Origin: an uncultured Collinsella sp.
Lineage (GTDB): Bacteria > Actinomycetota > Coriobacteriia > Coriobacteriales > Coriobacteriaceae
Assembly: GCA_949287065.1 (NCBI GenBank)
Contig: CASEEV010000081.1
Span: 1-41,519, forward strand
Length of the DNA: 41,519 nucleotides
Direction of reading: 5' to 3'
Positions 35,044 through 41,519 of this stretch are shown in pieces. The notes under the pieces are model-generated. The model was not told where the DNA came from. It did no database searches and was given only the letters and a program-made list of their open reading frames with translations. The translations under genes and the position numbers were made by a program. Within the stretch, counting starts at the first letter, position 1. Each line of letters opens with the position of its first letter.

Positions 35044-36438
35044 CTACTCCTCGGTATCCGCGAGGCGATCGAGCTTAACGGTCACGATGCGGCGCACCGA
35101 CTCGTCGATGCGGTCCTCGGTGATCTCGCCGGAGTTCACGGCGTCGAGCACCGCCTGGTAGGCCGCCTCGAGGTCCTCGGGCATGAGGACCACGTCGATG
35201 CCCGCCTTGATAGCCTCCACGGCGAGCTGGCCGCTGTCGGTTGTGGAGGTGGCGGCGCCCATGGCCATGGAGTCGGTGATGGCGATGCCCTCGTAGCCCA
35301 GGCGGTCGCGGAGAAGGTCGGTCACGATCTCGGACGAGATGCTCGACGGATCGTCGTCGCCGGTGATGTTGGGGGCCGAAAGGTGGCCGACCATGACGAA
35401 GGGCACGCCGGCTTCGATAGCCGCCTCGAAGGGCTTGAGCTCCTCTTCGGCCATCTCGTCGGCGGTCTTCTCGGAGTAGATCTTGGTGTCGTGCGAGTCG
35501 CCCTCGGCGCCGCCGATGCCCGGGAAGTGCTTGGCCGAGCACAGGATGCCGGCGTCGGCGAAGCCCTTGACCTGCGCCTCGACCATCGGCGAGACCGCGT
35601 CGGCCGTGGCGCCGAAGGCGCGCAGGCTCATGGTGTCGCTCTCGGGGTTGTTGGCAATGTCGGCGTCGGGCGCAAAGTCAACGTTGAAGCCGAGGTCGGT
35701 GAGGTAGGTGCCGATCTCAACCGCCACGTCGTAGGCCTGCTCGGTGTCGCCGGTGGCGCCCACGTCGGCCATGTTGCCGACGTTCTCGATGCCGAACGCC
35801 TCGTTGCCGCCGACGCGCGAAACCGTGCCGCCCTCCTCGTCAACGCCGAGGAAGATCGGCAGGCCGCTGATCTCCTGCGCATAGGACTGCGTGGCCGCGA
35901 GCATCTCGCGCGTCTGGTCGGGGTCCTCGAGGTTCTCGGCAAAGTAGATGATGCCACCTACGGGAATCTCCTCGAGGGCCTCCTTGGTGGCGTCGCCGGC
36001 GGCAACCACCTGGCCCACGCCCGTCAGTGACTCGGGCTTCACAAAGAACATCTGGGCGACCTTCTGCTCGAGCGTCATGCCGCCGACCTTCTCGTCAACC
36101 TGCTGAGCGAGAAGCTCCTCTTCGGTAAGCTCGTTGCCCTCGCCCGTCTGTGCGCCGTCGGCGCCTGCCGGGGAGTCGGTCTGCTCGGTTGCCGCACCGC
36201 CCTGCTGGCCGCCCGAGACAAGCCCGGGCAGCATGAGCGCGCAGGCAACGCCGATGCCCGCGACCACGAGCACGGCGGCGATTATGCCCACGACGCGCCA
36301 CGGCGAGCGGCGCCGCTGCTGCGGGCGGTGACTACGCGGGTCGGGGGAACCCTGCTGGTACGGAGAGGGAGCGCCCCCAGCGGCGCCCTGCCCGCCGATG
36401 TTCTCGGACGGGTTGCTGTTCTTAAAATGCTGGGCCAT
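35044..36438 (-). CDS. Membrane-anchored GH3 beta-N-acetylhexosaminidase (NagZ-like)
   Basis: 464 residues from ATG at 36438 with GAGGAGG upstream. A cytoplasmic Gln/Ser/Pro-rich head (SPYQQGSPDPRSHRPQQRRR), membrane helix ~48-70, a linker, then a GH3 domain from ~115. Key residues: LGVDEEGGTVSRVGG, KHFPGIGG at 303-310 with the acid/base loop D314-S315-H316, and nucleophile Asp389 in AITDSMAMGA, the NagZ pattern. NagZ-type enzymes release N-acetylglucosamine from muropeptides or glycans; here the domain sits outside the cell. It shares the minus strand with the lectin gene 48 nt downstream, so co-expression is plausible. Confidence 0.92.
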   Translation of the reverse strand: MAQHFKNSNPSENIGGQGAAGGAPSPYQQGSPDPRSHRPQQRRRSPWRVVGIIAAVLVVAGIGVACALMLPGLVSGGQQGGAATEQTDSPAGADGAQTGEGNELTEEELLAQQVDEKVGGMTLEQKVAQMFFVKPESLTGVGQVVAAGDATKEALEEIPVGGIIYFAENLEDPDQTREMLAATQSYAQEISGLPIFLGVDEEGGTVSRVGGNEAFGIENVGNMADVGATGDTEQAYDVAVEIGTYLTDLGFNVDFAPDADIANNPESDTMSLRAFGATADAVSPMVEAQVKGFADAGILCSAKHFPGIGGAEGDSHDTKIYSEKTADEMAEEELKPFEAAIEAGVPFVMVGHLSAPNITGDDDPSSISSEIVTDLLRDRLGYEGIAITDSMAMGAATSTTDSGQLAVEAIKAGIDVVLMPEDLEAAYQAVLDAVNSGEITEDRIDESVRRIVTVKLDRLADTEE

Positions 36439-36828
36439 CGAGCCTCCTCGGTTCGCGTCCACACGGGACGGGGTCGCCGCTTTGCGCCCGAGCCGGCAAA
36501 GCGGCCCAACGTGCCGGTCGCGGCGATCTCGGCATTATGTTCCTGGGCTGATCATACTCGCTTGCGCCGCCCGCGGCGAGCGAGAACGCCGATCCTTAAG
36601 CACGGGATAACAAGGACGCGGCCGCGTGAAGGGCGAAGGGCACGGCTGACGCGCCGCATTCGCAACGCCTGGGCGCCCCTTTCAACACACTGTTTAGTTA
36701 AGCGACAAGCACGTGCCGCACGCAGACGGTACGCGGGCGCATAATGCAGATAGCACTCACTGCGCGCGCTCTTGCTGGCCGTACCCTGTTCACGCACAGA
36801 CCCGCGCGCCGACTGTAAGGAGAAGCGC
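36439..36828. other. Divergent control region between GH3 and VWA genes
   Basis: 390 nt without a credible gene. Minus-strand TATGAT and CATAAT hexamers near 36530-36560 and plus-strand CATAAT at about 36741-36746 are possible -10 elements for the GH3 and VWA genes, but none has a good -35. No tRNA-like fold or strong repeat was seen. Confidence 0.4.
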
Positions 36829-39800
36829 ATGCTCTGCCCCAACTGCGGCGCCGAGAACGACGCTGACGCACGGTTCTGCACAACCTGCGGGGCCTCTCTG
36901 GCGCCCCACGACACGCAGACCGCCGGGCCGGAAACGACCGCCTCGTCTGCGGCGGACCCAGAGCCCGACCTCGACACACGCGAGGCACCAGCGCCCGCCG
37001 AGACTGACGTGCCGTCCCGGGACGCCGAGAACCACGGCCCGCGGCTCGAGCCGGCTGGGCCCAAGGAGCCCGGCCCCACGCCGCAACCGGTGCTGAAGCT
37101 CGTTTCAGAGACCCCGGAGCCTCAAGAGCCTCGCCTTGTGCCGGTTGACGCGGGGGCGGCACCGGCGGCAGCTGCACCGAAAACGAGCGCAAAGCCGCCT
37201 GCCTACGAGGGCGGCGTGACGCTCGAGCCGCTGGACCCCAAGGCCCCGCCGGCCGAGCCCGCGCCCAAGCTCGAACCCGTGCCCGCGGCAGCAGACCAGA
37301 GCCAGCAGCACGTGGCCCCTGCTCCCGCTGCCGATCCGTCGGTAACCAGGAGAATCCCCGCCCAGAGCGCCGGGCCCGTCTACATTGACCCCTCCTCCGA
37401 GCCCGCGCTGCCCGCCGTGATGGCGCGCTCGGCCGCGCTCACCGTGTACGCGTTTCTCGCGCTCTCACTTATATATAGTGTTGCGCTCAACGGCGGAGCC
37501 GCGGCTAACGCCCTTGCCGCCTGTACCTCGTCGGCAGCCGCGATCGGGTCGTTTGCGCTGCTCTTCATAGGCATCGCGCTCGCGCTCCTGCTGGCCTTTG
37601 TCATCCGCGGCGTCGACCCCAAGGCGGCCATGGCACCGGAAGGCTCCGCGCACCGCGCGCCCGCGCCGGCCTTTGCCGCGTCGCTCGTTCTTCTCGCCGC
37701 GTGCGTGGCGCTCATGGCGAGCAACGCCGCGCTTGCCGGCACGCCCGAAACCGCCGCCGACGTGAGCGCCGCCCTGCACGCCGTGTGCGCGCTCTACGGC
37801 GGGTGGGCCTTTGGCAACCTTGCCCTGCTCATTGCCGCAACGGCTCTCTCGACGGCGTCGTTTGCGCTTGCGCTGCGCCCCGCCGCGGACGAGCGTGCGA
37901 GCATGAGGCGCGCGGGGTCGCGGCGCGCCGCCGCCGGCATCGTTGCGCTCGCCCTCGTGGCAGGCGCGCTCACCCTCACGGGCTGCAACGGCAACAGCAC
38001 CTCCGACAGCGACGCCGACACCCCTGCAAGCAGCCAAGACGCCGCCGGCACCGCGCGCGACGTGGTGCTCTCGCTCGATGTTTCGGGCAGCATGGACGGC
38101 GCCCCGCTGCGCCAGATGCAGGACGCCGCCACGAGCTTTGTCGAGGTGGCGCTCGACGCCGACGCGCGCGTGGGCCTCGTGTCGTACGACGACAACGCGC
38201 GCACGCTTGCCGGCATCACCGACGACGAGAACCAGCTCGACAACGGCATCGAGGCGCTCACGGCCAACGCCTCGACCAACATCGAGGACGGCCTGCGCGA
38301 GGCCGAGACGCTGCTCTCCGGATCCGACAACCAACAGGTCATCGTGCTCATGTCGGACGGAGCCCCCAACGTGGGCCTCGAGGGCGACGCGCTCGTAGCC
38401 TACGCCGACGATCTGAAGGACCAGGGCATTCGCATCTACACCGTCGGCCTCAACGAAGGCGCCGAAGGGCACGCCCTGCTCACCGACATCGCCAACGAGG
38501 GCTGCCACTACGAGGTGACCGACGCCGAGGACCTCGAAGGCTTCTTCACCGACATCGCCGGCGAGGTCGGCGGCGAGCGCTACCTCTACGTGCGCGCCGC
38601 GAGCGCGCATGGCGGCGTAAACGTGAGCGTTGCCCACGAGGGCGAGACCCTCTCGTCCGCGGATGGCGAGACGCGCACGTCGTTTGGCACCCTCGCCTTT
38701 GAGGACCTACTCGCCGACGACGGCTCCGTTGAGGCCGAGGACGCCGTGCTCGTGCTGCGCCTGAAGGAGGGCCCCGCCTACGACGTGCAGTTTGAGGGCA
38801 CCGACGAGGACACCATGGACGTGACCGTGGGGCTCGCCGACGAGGCCGGCTCTTACGAGGACCTACGCAGCTTCGAGAGCGTCCCAGTGAGCAAGGGCAG
38901 CGTCATCTCGCTCGACGCCGAGGCGTCGGACCGCACGGAGCTCACCGTGGAGGACCCCGGTGAGACGGCGGACGATGCGGACGGCGCGAGCGCCGGGCGC
39001 ACCTACGACGCCGGCGAGAACGAGACCGTCGACGTTGCCTCCGCCGCTCCCGCCGCCGAGGCGGTTGCCGAGCAGAGCCGCACGACGGTCACGGTGTGCC
39101 TTGTCGTGGGGTCGGGCGTGCTTCTCGCCCTTGCGCTGGTCGTGCGGCACGCGGTGCTGTTCAGCCGGCACCTGAGCGGCGGCATCGGCGCCGCCTGCGC
39201 CGCGGCAACGGCAACCGCGCTCGTAGCGGGCGCCCTCGCCGTGTGGCAGACCGGCACGCTCACCTTCCTGCTGCCGCCGACCAGGGTCGTGGCGACCTAC
39301 GGCTCGCCCGTACCGCTCACCACGCTCGCCACAACGCGCATCCTGCCCGAGGACGCCGACGGCAAGGCGCTCGATCGCTACGCGGCCTACCTCGACCGCG
39401 CCGTCAACGCCGATGGCGAGGAGATCGCCGTGTCGGACGCGCGGCACATCGAGGTGGAGGGCACGAACGGCTTTGCCGTCGAGGACCTGCTCAGCACGTT
39501 CCAAGAGGGCATCACCTACTACGTCTGCATCGAGGACGACGACACGGTGCGCAACCTTCCTCCGATCACGCCCGCCGCAAGCGACGACACCGCGAGAGCA
39601 GACGAGCTGCCCGAGGTTCTCGCGTTTGCGCCGGCCACCGAGGAGAAGGACGTTGACACGGCGCGGGCAACGGCGTTTCTCGGCAAGGTCAACGAGCTCA
39701 TGGCGCGCTACGGAACGCCCGAGGTGGCTACCGCGCGCGTAGGCTCCGACGAGGTCGCGTGCGTGAGCGGCCTCTCGCTTGCCACGACCATTGACTTTGG

Positions 39801-41064
39801 CGACGGACAGGACCGCCTCGTGGTTGCCTACTACGACGGCGACGACATGATGGACGCGCTTGCAAGCCACGACACGAGCGCTTACGACAACATGGTCGTG
39901 GAGATCTGGGAATACGACGACGCCACAGGCGCGCTGCGGCTGGTATGGCAGGGCGAACCCAACGTCGGCAACGGCCCGATCGGCGGGATGTACCTGCGGC
40001 TCTACCCGTGGTCCGACGACGGAAAAGACGCGATCTGCATGGTGACCGACGTCCCGGACGGGTCGGGCGACCCCGAGGTCTGGCGCCAGTGGACGTACTG
40101 GGGCGTTGCCGAGGACTGCTCGTTTGGCGAGCTCGATGCCAACACGGTCATCAGCAGCTGGGCAGACGAGCGACCGCCGTTTGACAGCATGATCGACTAC
40201 GGCTTCTCGGGCGGCGAGAAGTACATGCAAGAAACCGCCCAGACCGTTGAGAGCACGCGGGCCATGCTCGAGGAGGCTGTGAGCGACGCCCTGGCCAGCG
40301 CGCAGGAAGAAGCGCGCAAGCAGGCGGGCGGCACGGTGGCCGAAGTCACCGGGCGCGAGGTGACCGAGACCGTTGCCGTGCCCACGTTTACCGCCGGCAA
40401 GCGCGACGGCACCTGGGACTACCTCTGGGGCTACCTTGAGCTCGAAGGCGGCGACCCGACGGTAACCGACAAGCTGAACAAGCAGTTCAAGCAGGCCTAC
40501 GACGACGAGCTCGAGGCCACGATGAACTGGGAGTTCCCCGACAACGGCGAGGACTTTGACACCTACGACTGCCTGAGCTTCCGTCAGGCGCTTACCTACT
40601 GCAAAGACGGGCTCGCCGGCATGCGCACGCACCGCTACGAAACCGCGTGGGGCCCACACGGCAACAGCTTTATGGAGAGCGTCGTGTACGATCTCGCCAC
40701 CGGTGACGAGGTGCCCATATGGGAGGTCGCGGGCCTCAAGAGCCGCAGCGAGCTCGAGGACCTGGCCGAAGAGGCCATCGTCACCTATCTGCGCGAGAAC
40801 CCCGACAAGGCTTCGCTCGCCACGATGATCGACGTCAACGGGAGCGAGGCCTACGAGGCGGCGCGCGACATTCTCGACCAGGCGAGCGACGACGGCAACG
40901 GGCTCTTTATGCTCACGGAGGAGGGCATCACGTTCTGGACGCCCGACTACGCCATGGGCAGCTACGCCGAAGGCAACCGCGAGATCGTGGTCTGGGCCTT
41001 TGACGACGAGAGCCTCGTGGGCACCGATGTGAGTGCCAAGTACCGTCTCGACCTCGAACCGTAA
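36829..41064 (+). CDS. Giant multi-span double-CxxC protein with VWA and DUF3298-like domains
   Basis: 1411 residues from ATG at 36829 (TAAGGAGAA upstream). Order: CPNCG/CTTCG knuckles (3-21); ~170-residue Pro/Ala/Glu cytoplasmic linker; five hydrophobic spans at ~203-221, 238-260, 280-303, 329-350 and 368-386; extracellular VWA ~410-590 with MIDAS D417-x-S419-x-S421 (LDVSGSMDG) and LMSDGAPNVG; two more spans ~752-778 and 784-808; and a long external C-terminus whose last ~225 residues resemble the DUF3298/RsiV-type fold (GLFMLTEEGITFWTPDYAMGS). Positive charges obey inside-positive topology. Span five doubles as a perfect lipobox signal (see findings). VWA domains bind ligands through a metal ion; a surface adhesion or sensing role is inferred. 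Ends in a terminator. Confidence 0.88.
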   Translation: MLCPNCGAENDADARFCTTCGASLAPHDTQTAGPETTASSAADPEPDLDTREAPAPAETDVPSRDAENHGPRLEPAGPKEPGPTPQPVLKLVSETPEPQEPRLVPVDAGAAPAAAAPKTSAKPPAYEGGVTLEPLDPKAPPAEPAPKLEPVPAAADQSQQHVAPAPAADPSVTRRIPAQSAGPVYIDPSSEPALPAVMARSAALTVYAFLALSLIYSVALNGGAAANALAACTSSAAAIGSFALLFIGIALALLLAFVIRGVDPKAAMAPEGSAHRAPAPAFAASLVLLAACVALMASNAALAGTPETAADVSAALHAVCALYGGWAFGNLALLIAATALSTASFALALRPAADERASMRRAGSRRAAAGIVALALVAGALTLTGCNGNSTSDSDADTPASSQDAAGTARDVVLSLDVSGSMDGAPLRQMQDAATSFVEVALDADARVGLVSYDDNARTLAGITDDENQLDNGIEALTANASTNIEDGLREAETLLSGSDNQQVIVLMSDGAPNVGLEGDALVAYADDLKDQGIRIYTVGLNEGAEGHALLTDIANEGCHYEVTDAEDLEGFFTDIAGEVGGERYLYVRAASAHGGVNVSVAHEGETLSSADGETRTSFGTLAFEDLLADDGSVEAEDAVLVLRLKEGPAYDVQFEGTDEDTMDVTVGLADEAGSYEDLRSFESVPVSKGSVISLDAEASDRTELTVEDPGETADDADGASAGRTYDAGENETVDVASAAPAAEAVAEQSRTTVTVCLVVGSGVLLALALVVRHAVLFSRHLSGGIGAACAAATATALVAGALAVWQTGTLTFLLPPTRVVATYGSPVPLTTLATTRILPEDADGKALDRYAAYLDRAVNADGEEIAVSDARHIEVEGTNGFAVEDLLSTFQEGITYYVCIEDDDTVRNLPPITPAASDDTARADELPEVLAFAPATEEKDVDTARATAFLGKVNELMARYGTPEVATARVGSDEVACVSGLSLATTIDFGDGQDRLVVAYYDGDDMMDALASHDTSAYDNMVVEIWEYDDATGALRLVWQGEPNVGNGPIGGMYLRLYPWSDDGKDAICMVTDVPDGSGDPEVWRQWTYWGVAEDCSFGELDANTVISSWADERPPFDSMIDYGFSGGEKYMQETAQTVESTRAMLEEAVSDALASAQEEARKQAGGTVAEVTGREVTETVAVPTFTAGKRDGTWDYLWGYLELEGGDPTVTDKLNKQFKQAYDDELEATMNWEFPDNGEDFDTYDCLSFRQALTYCKDGLAGMRTHRYETAWGPHGNSFMESVVYDLATGDEVPIWEVAGLKSRSELEDLAEEAIVTYLRENPDKASLATMIDVNGSEAYEAARDILDQASDDGNGLFMLTEEGITFWTPDYAMGSYAEGNREIVVWAFDDESLVGTDVSAKYRLDLEP

Positions 41065-41088
41065 GCGGCTCCCCACCACGCCAAGCAG

Positions 41089-41128
41089 CAGGGCCCTCGG
41101 CTTAACAAGCCGAGGGCCCTGTTTGTTG
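41089..41128 (+). terminator. Terminator of the VWA gene
   Basis: CAGGGCCCTCGGCTT (41089-41103), loop AAC, AAGCCGAGGGCCCTG (41107-41121), then TTTGTTG: a perfect 15-bp stem, 25 nt after the stop. Confidence 0.9.
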
Positions 41129-41215
41129 ATGCTGAGGGCCCTTGCTGCCGATTGCCCTTCGCTGGCGGGGCAGTTTTCCCGACGCAGCGGCTGCCCCAGG
41201 GGAAGTCAAACGCAG

Positions 41216-41263
41216 AAAAGGCCGGCGCATGAAGCGTGCGGGCCGGAGCATAAAGAGCCGGCC
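41216..41263 (-). terminator. Probable terminator of pcrA
   Basis: Minus-strand GGCCGGC (41257-41263) can pair with GCCGGCC (41220-41226) ahead of TTTTC, with an additional internal GC stem between. Lies 10 nt after the helicase stop. Competing pairings exist, so the exact stem is uncertain. Confidence 0.6.
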
Positions 41264-41272
41264 CGTATACCG

Positions 41273-41519
41273 CTACTCGCTCACCCTGACGATGGGGGCA
41301 AAGCCCTTCATGAGCTTCTTGACCTGGCCGGTCTTCTCAAACCGGACTTCGATCATGTCGCCTGCCACCGAGAGCACCTCGCCGGTGCCGAACGTCTTGT
41401 GGCGCACGGTGTCGCCCGCGGCAAAGGTCGCCGCTGCCGCAGCATCGTCGCGGCGCAGGGGCGCAGCGGGGCGAGAAGAGCCCCCGGCGCTCTTACCGGC
41501 AGCGGCGCCGGCCGCAGAC
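41273..41519 (-). CDS. pcrA: PcrA/UvrD-type DNA helicase, C-terminal fragment
   Basis: Only the last ~82 codons are in the window; the start lies beyond 41519. After a low-complexity Ala/Gly/Ser/Arg stretch comes GDTVRHKTFGTGEVLSVAGD, then FEKTGQVKKLMKGFAP and a terminal VRVSE. This is the Tudor-like C-terminal domain of actinobacterial and Firmicute PcrA/UvrD, a SF1 3'-5' helicase that interacts with RNA polymerase in repair. The helicase motifs are outside the window, so the call rests on this domain alone. Confidence 0.85.
   Translation of the reverse strand, partial: SAAGAAAGKSAGGSSRPAAPLRRDDAAAAATFAAGDTVRHKTFGTGEVLSVAGDMIEVRFEKTGQVKKLMKGFAPIVRVSE

Noticed and set aside
36439-36828. Possible small RNA or tRNA in the long gap before the VWA gene
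   Set aside because: No stable fold with a terminator and no cloverleaf could be built; only weak -10-like hexamers.

Overview
The window comes from a high-GC bacterial chromosome, most likely a Coriobacteriia actinobacterium of the Olsenella/Collinsella type. This is inferred from the strong G/C third-position bias, a topA with archaeal-type motifs and a Lys/Ala tail, the tmk-holB-ricT order, a type Ic aspartate aminotransferase, and a recurrent family of N-terminal double-CxxC membrane proteins. I saw no rRNA, tRNA, CRISPR array, integrase or transposase. Almost everything lies on the minus strand. The plus-strand genes are a 90-residue protein, an alpha-L-fucosidase, a transglutaminase-like protein and a giant VWA protein.

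Layout. 1-4.3 kb: replication and sporulation-type housekeeping (ricT, holB, tmk) and a small double-CxxC membrane protein. 4.3-7.0 kb: topA. 7.3-9.9 kb: a compact tatA-tatC-hypA-hypB run linking Tat export with nickel insertion. 10.1-11.9 kb: a STAS anti-sigma antagonist, a TPR membrane protein and a bitopic membrane protein. 12.4-18.4 kb: aspartate aminotransferase, the 90-residue protein, NhaA Na+/H+ antiporter with an unusually structured leader, Mn-dependent pyrophosphatase and BrnQ. 18.5-21 kb: two more double-CxxC membrane proteins (SPOR-like and DUF6273-like). 21.1-22.9 kb: a hipBA toxin-antitoxin pair with a clear promoter and twin operators. 23.1-28.7 kb: an oppABCDF peptide ABC transporter whose binding protein is a predicted Tat lipoprotein. 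29.1-41.1 kb: fucosidase, transglutaminase-like protein, a PASTA plus C-type-lectin surface protein, a membrane-anchored GH3 hexosaminidase and a 1411-residue VWA protein. The window ends in the C-terminus of a PcrA/UvrD helicase and begins inside ricT.

Two themes stand out. First, five separate genes encode the same architecture: a cytoplasmic double CxxC motif, a low-complexity linker, membrane segment(s), then a different extracellular module (unknown, SPOR, DUF6273, PASTA+C-type lectin, VWA+DUF3298-like). Second, the right half looks equipped for surface glycan or glycopeptide use: lectin, hexosaminidase and peptide importer at the membrane, with a cytoplasmic fucosidase and a cytoplasmic Cys-His-Asp transglutaminase-fold enzyme carrying a second, decayed copy of its catalytic domain. 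Several intergenic regions carry RNA-like structure, above all the nhaA leader, the brnQ leader and the oppA leader.
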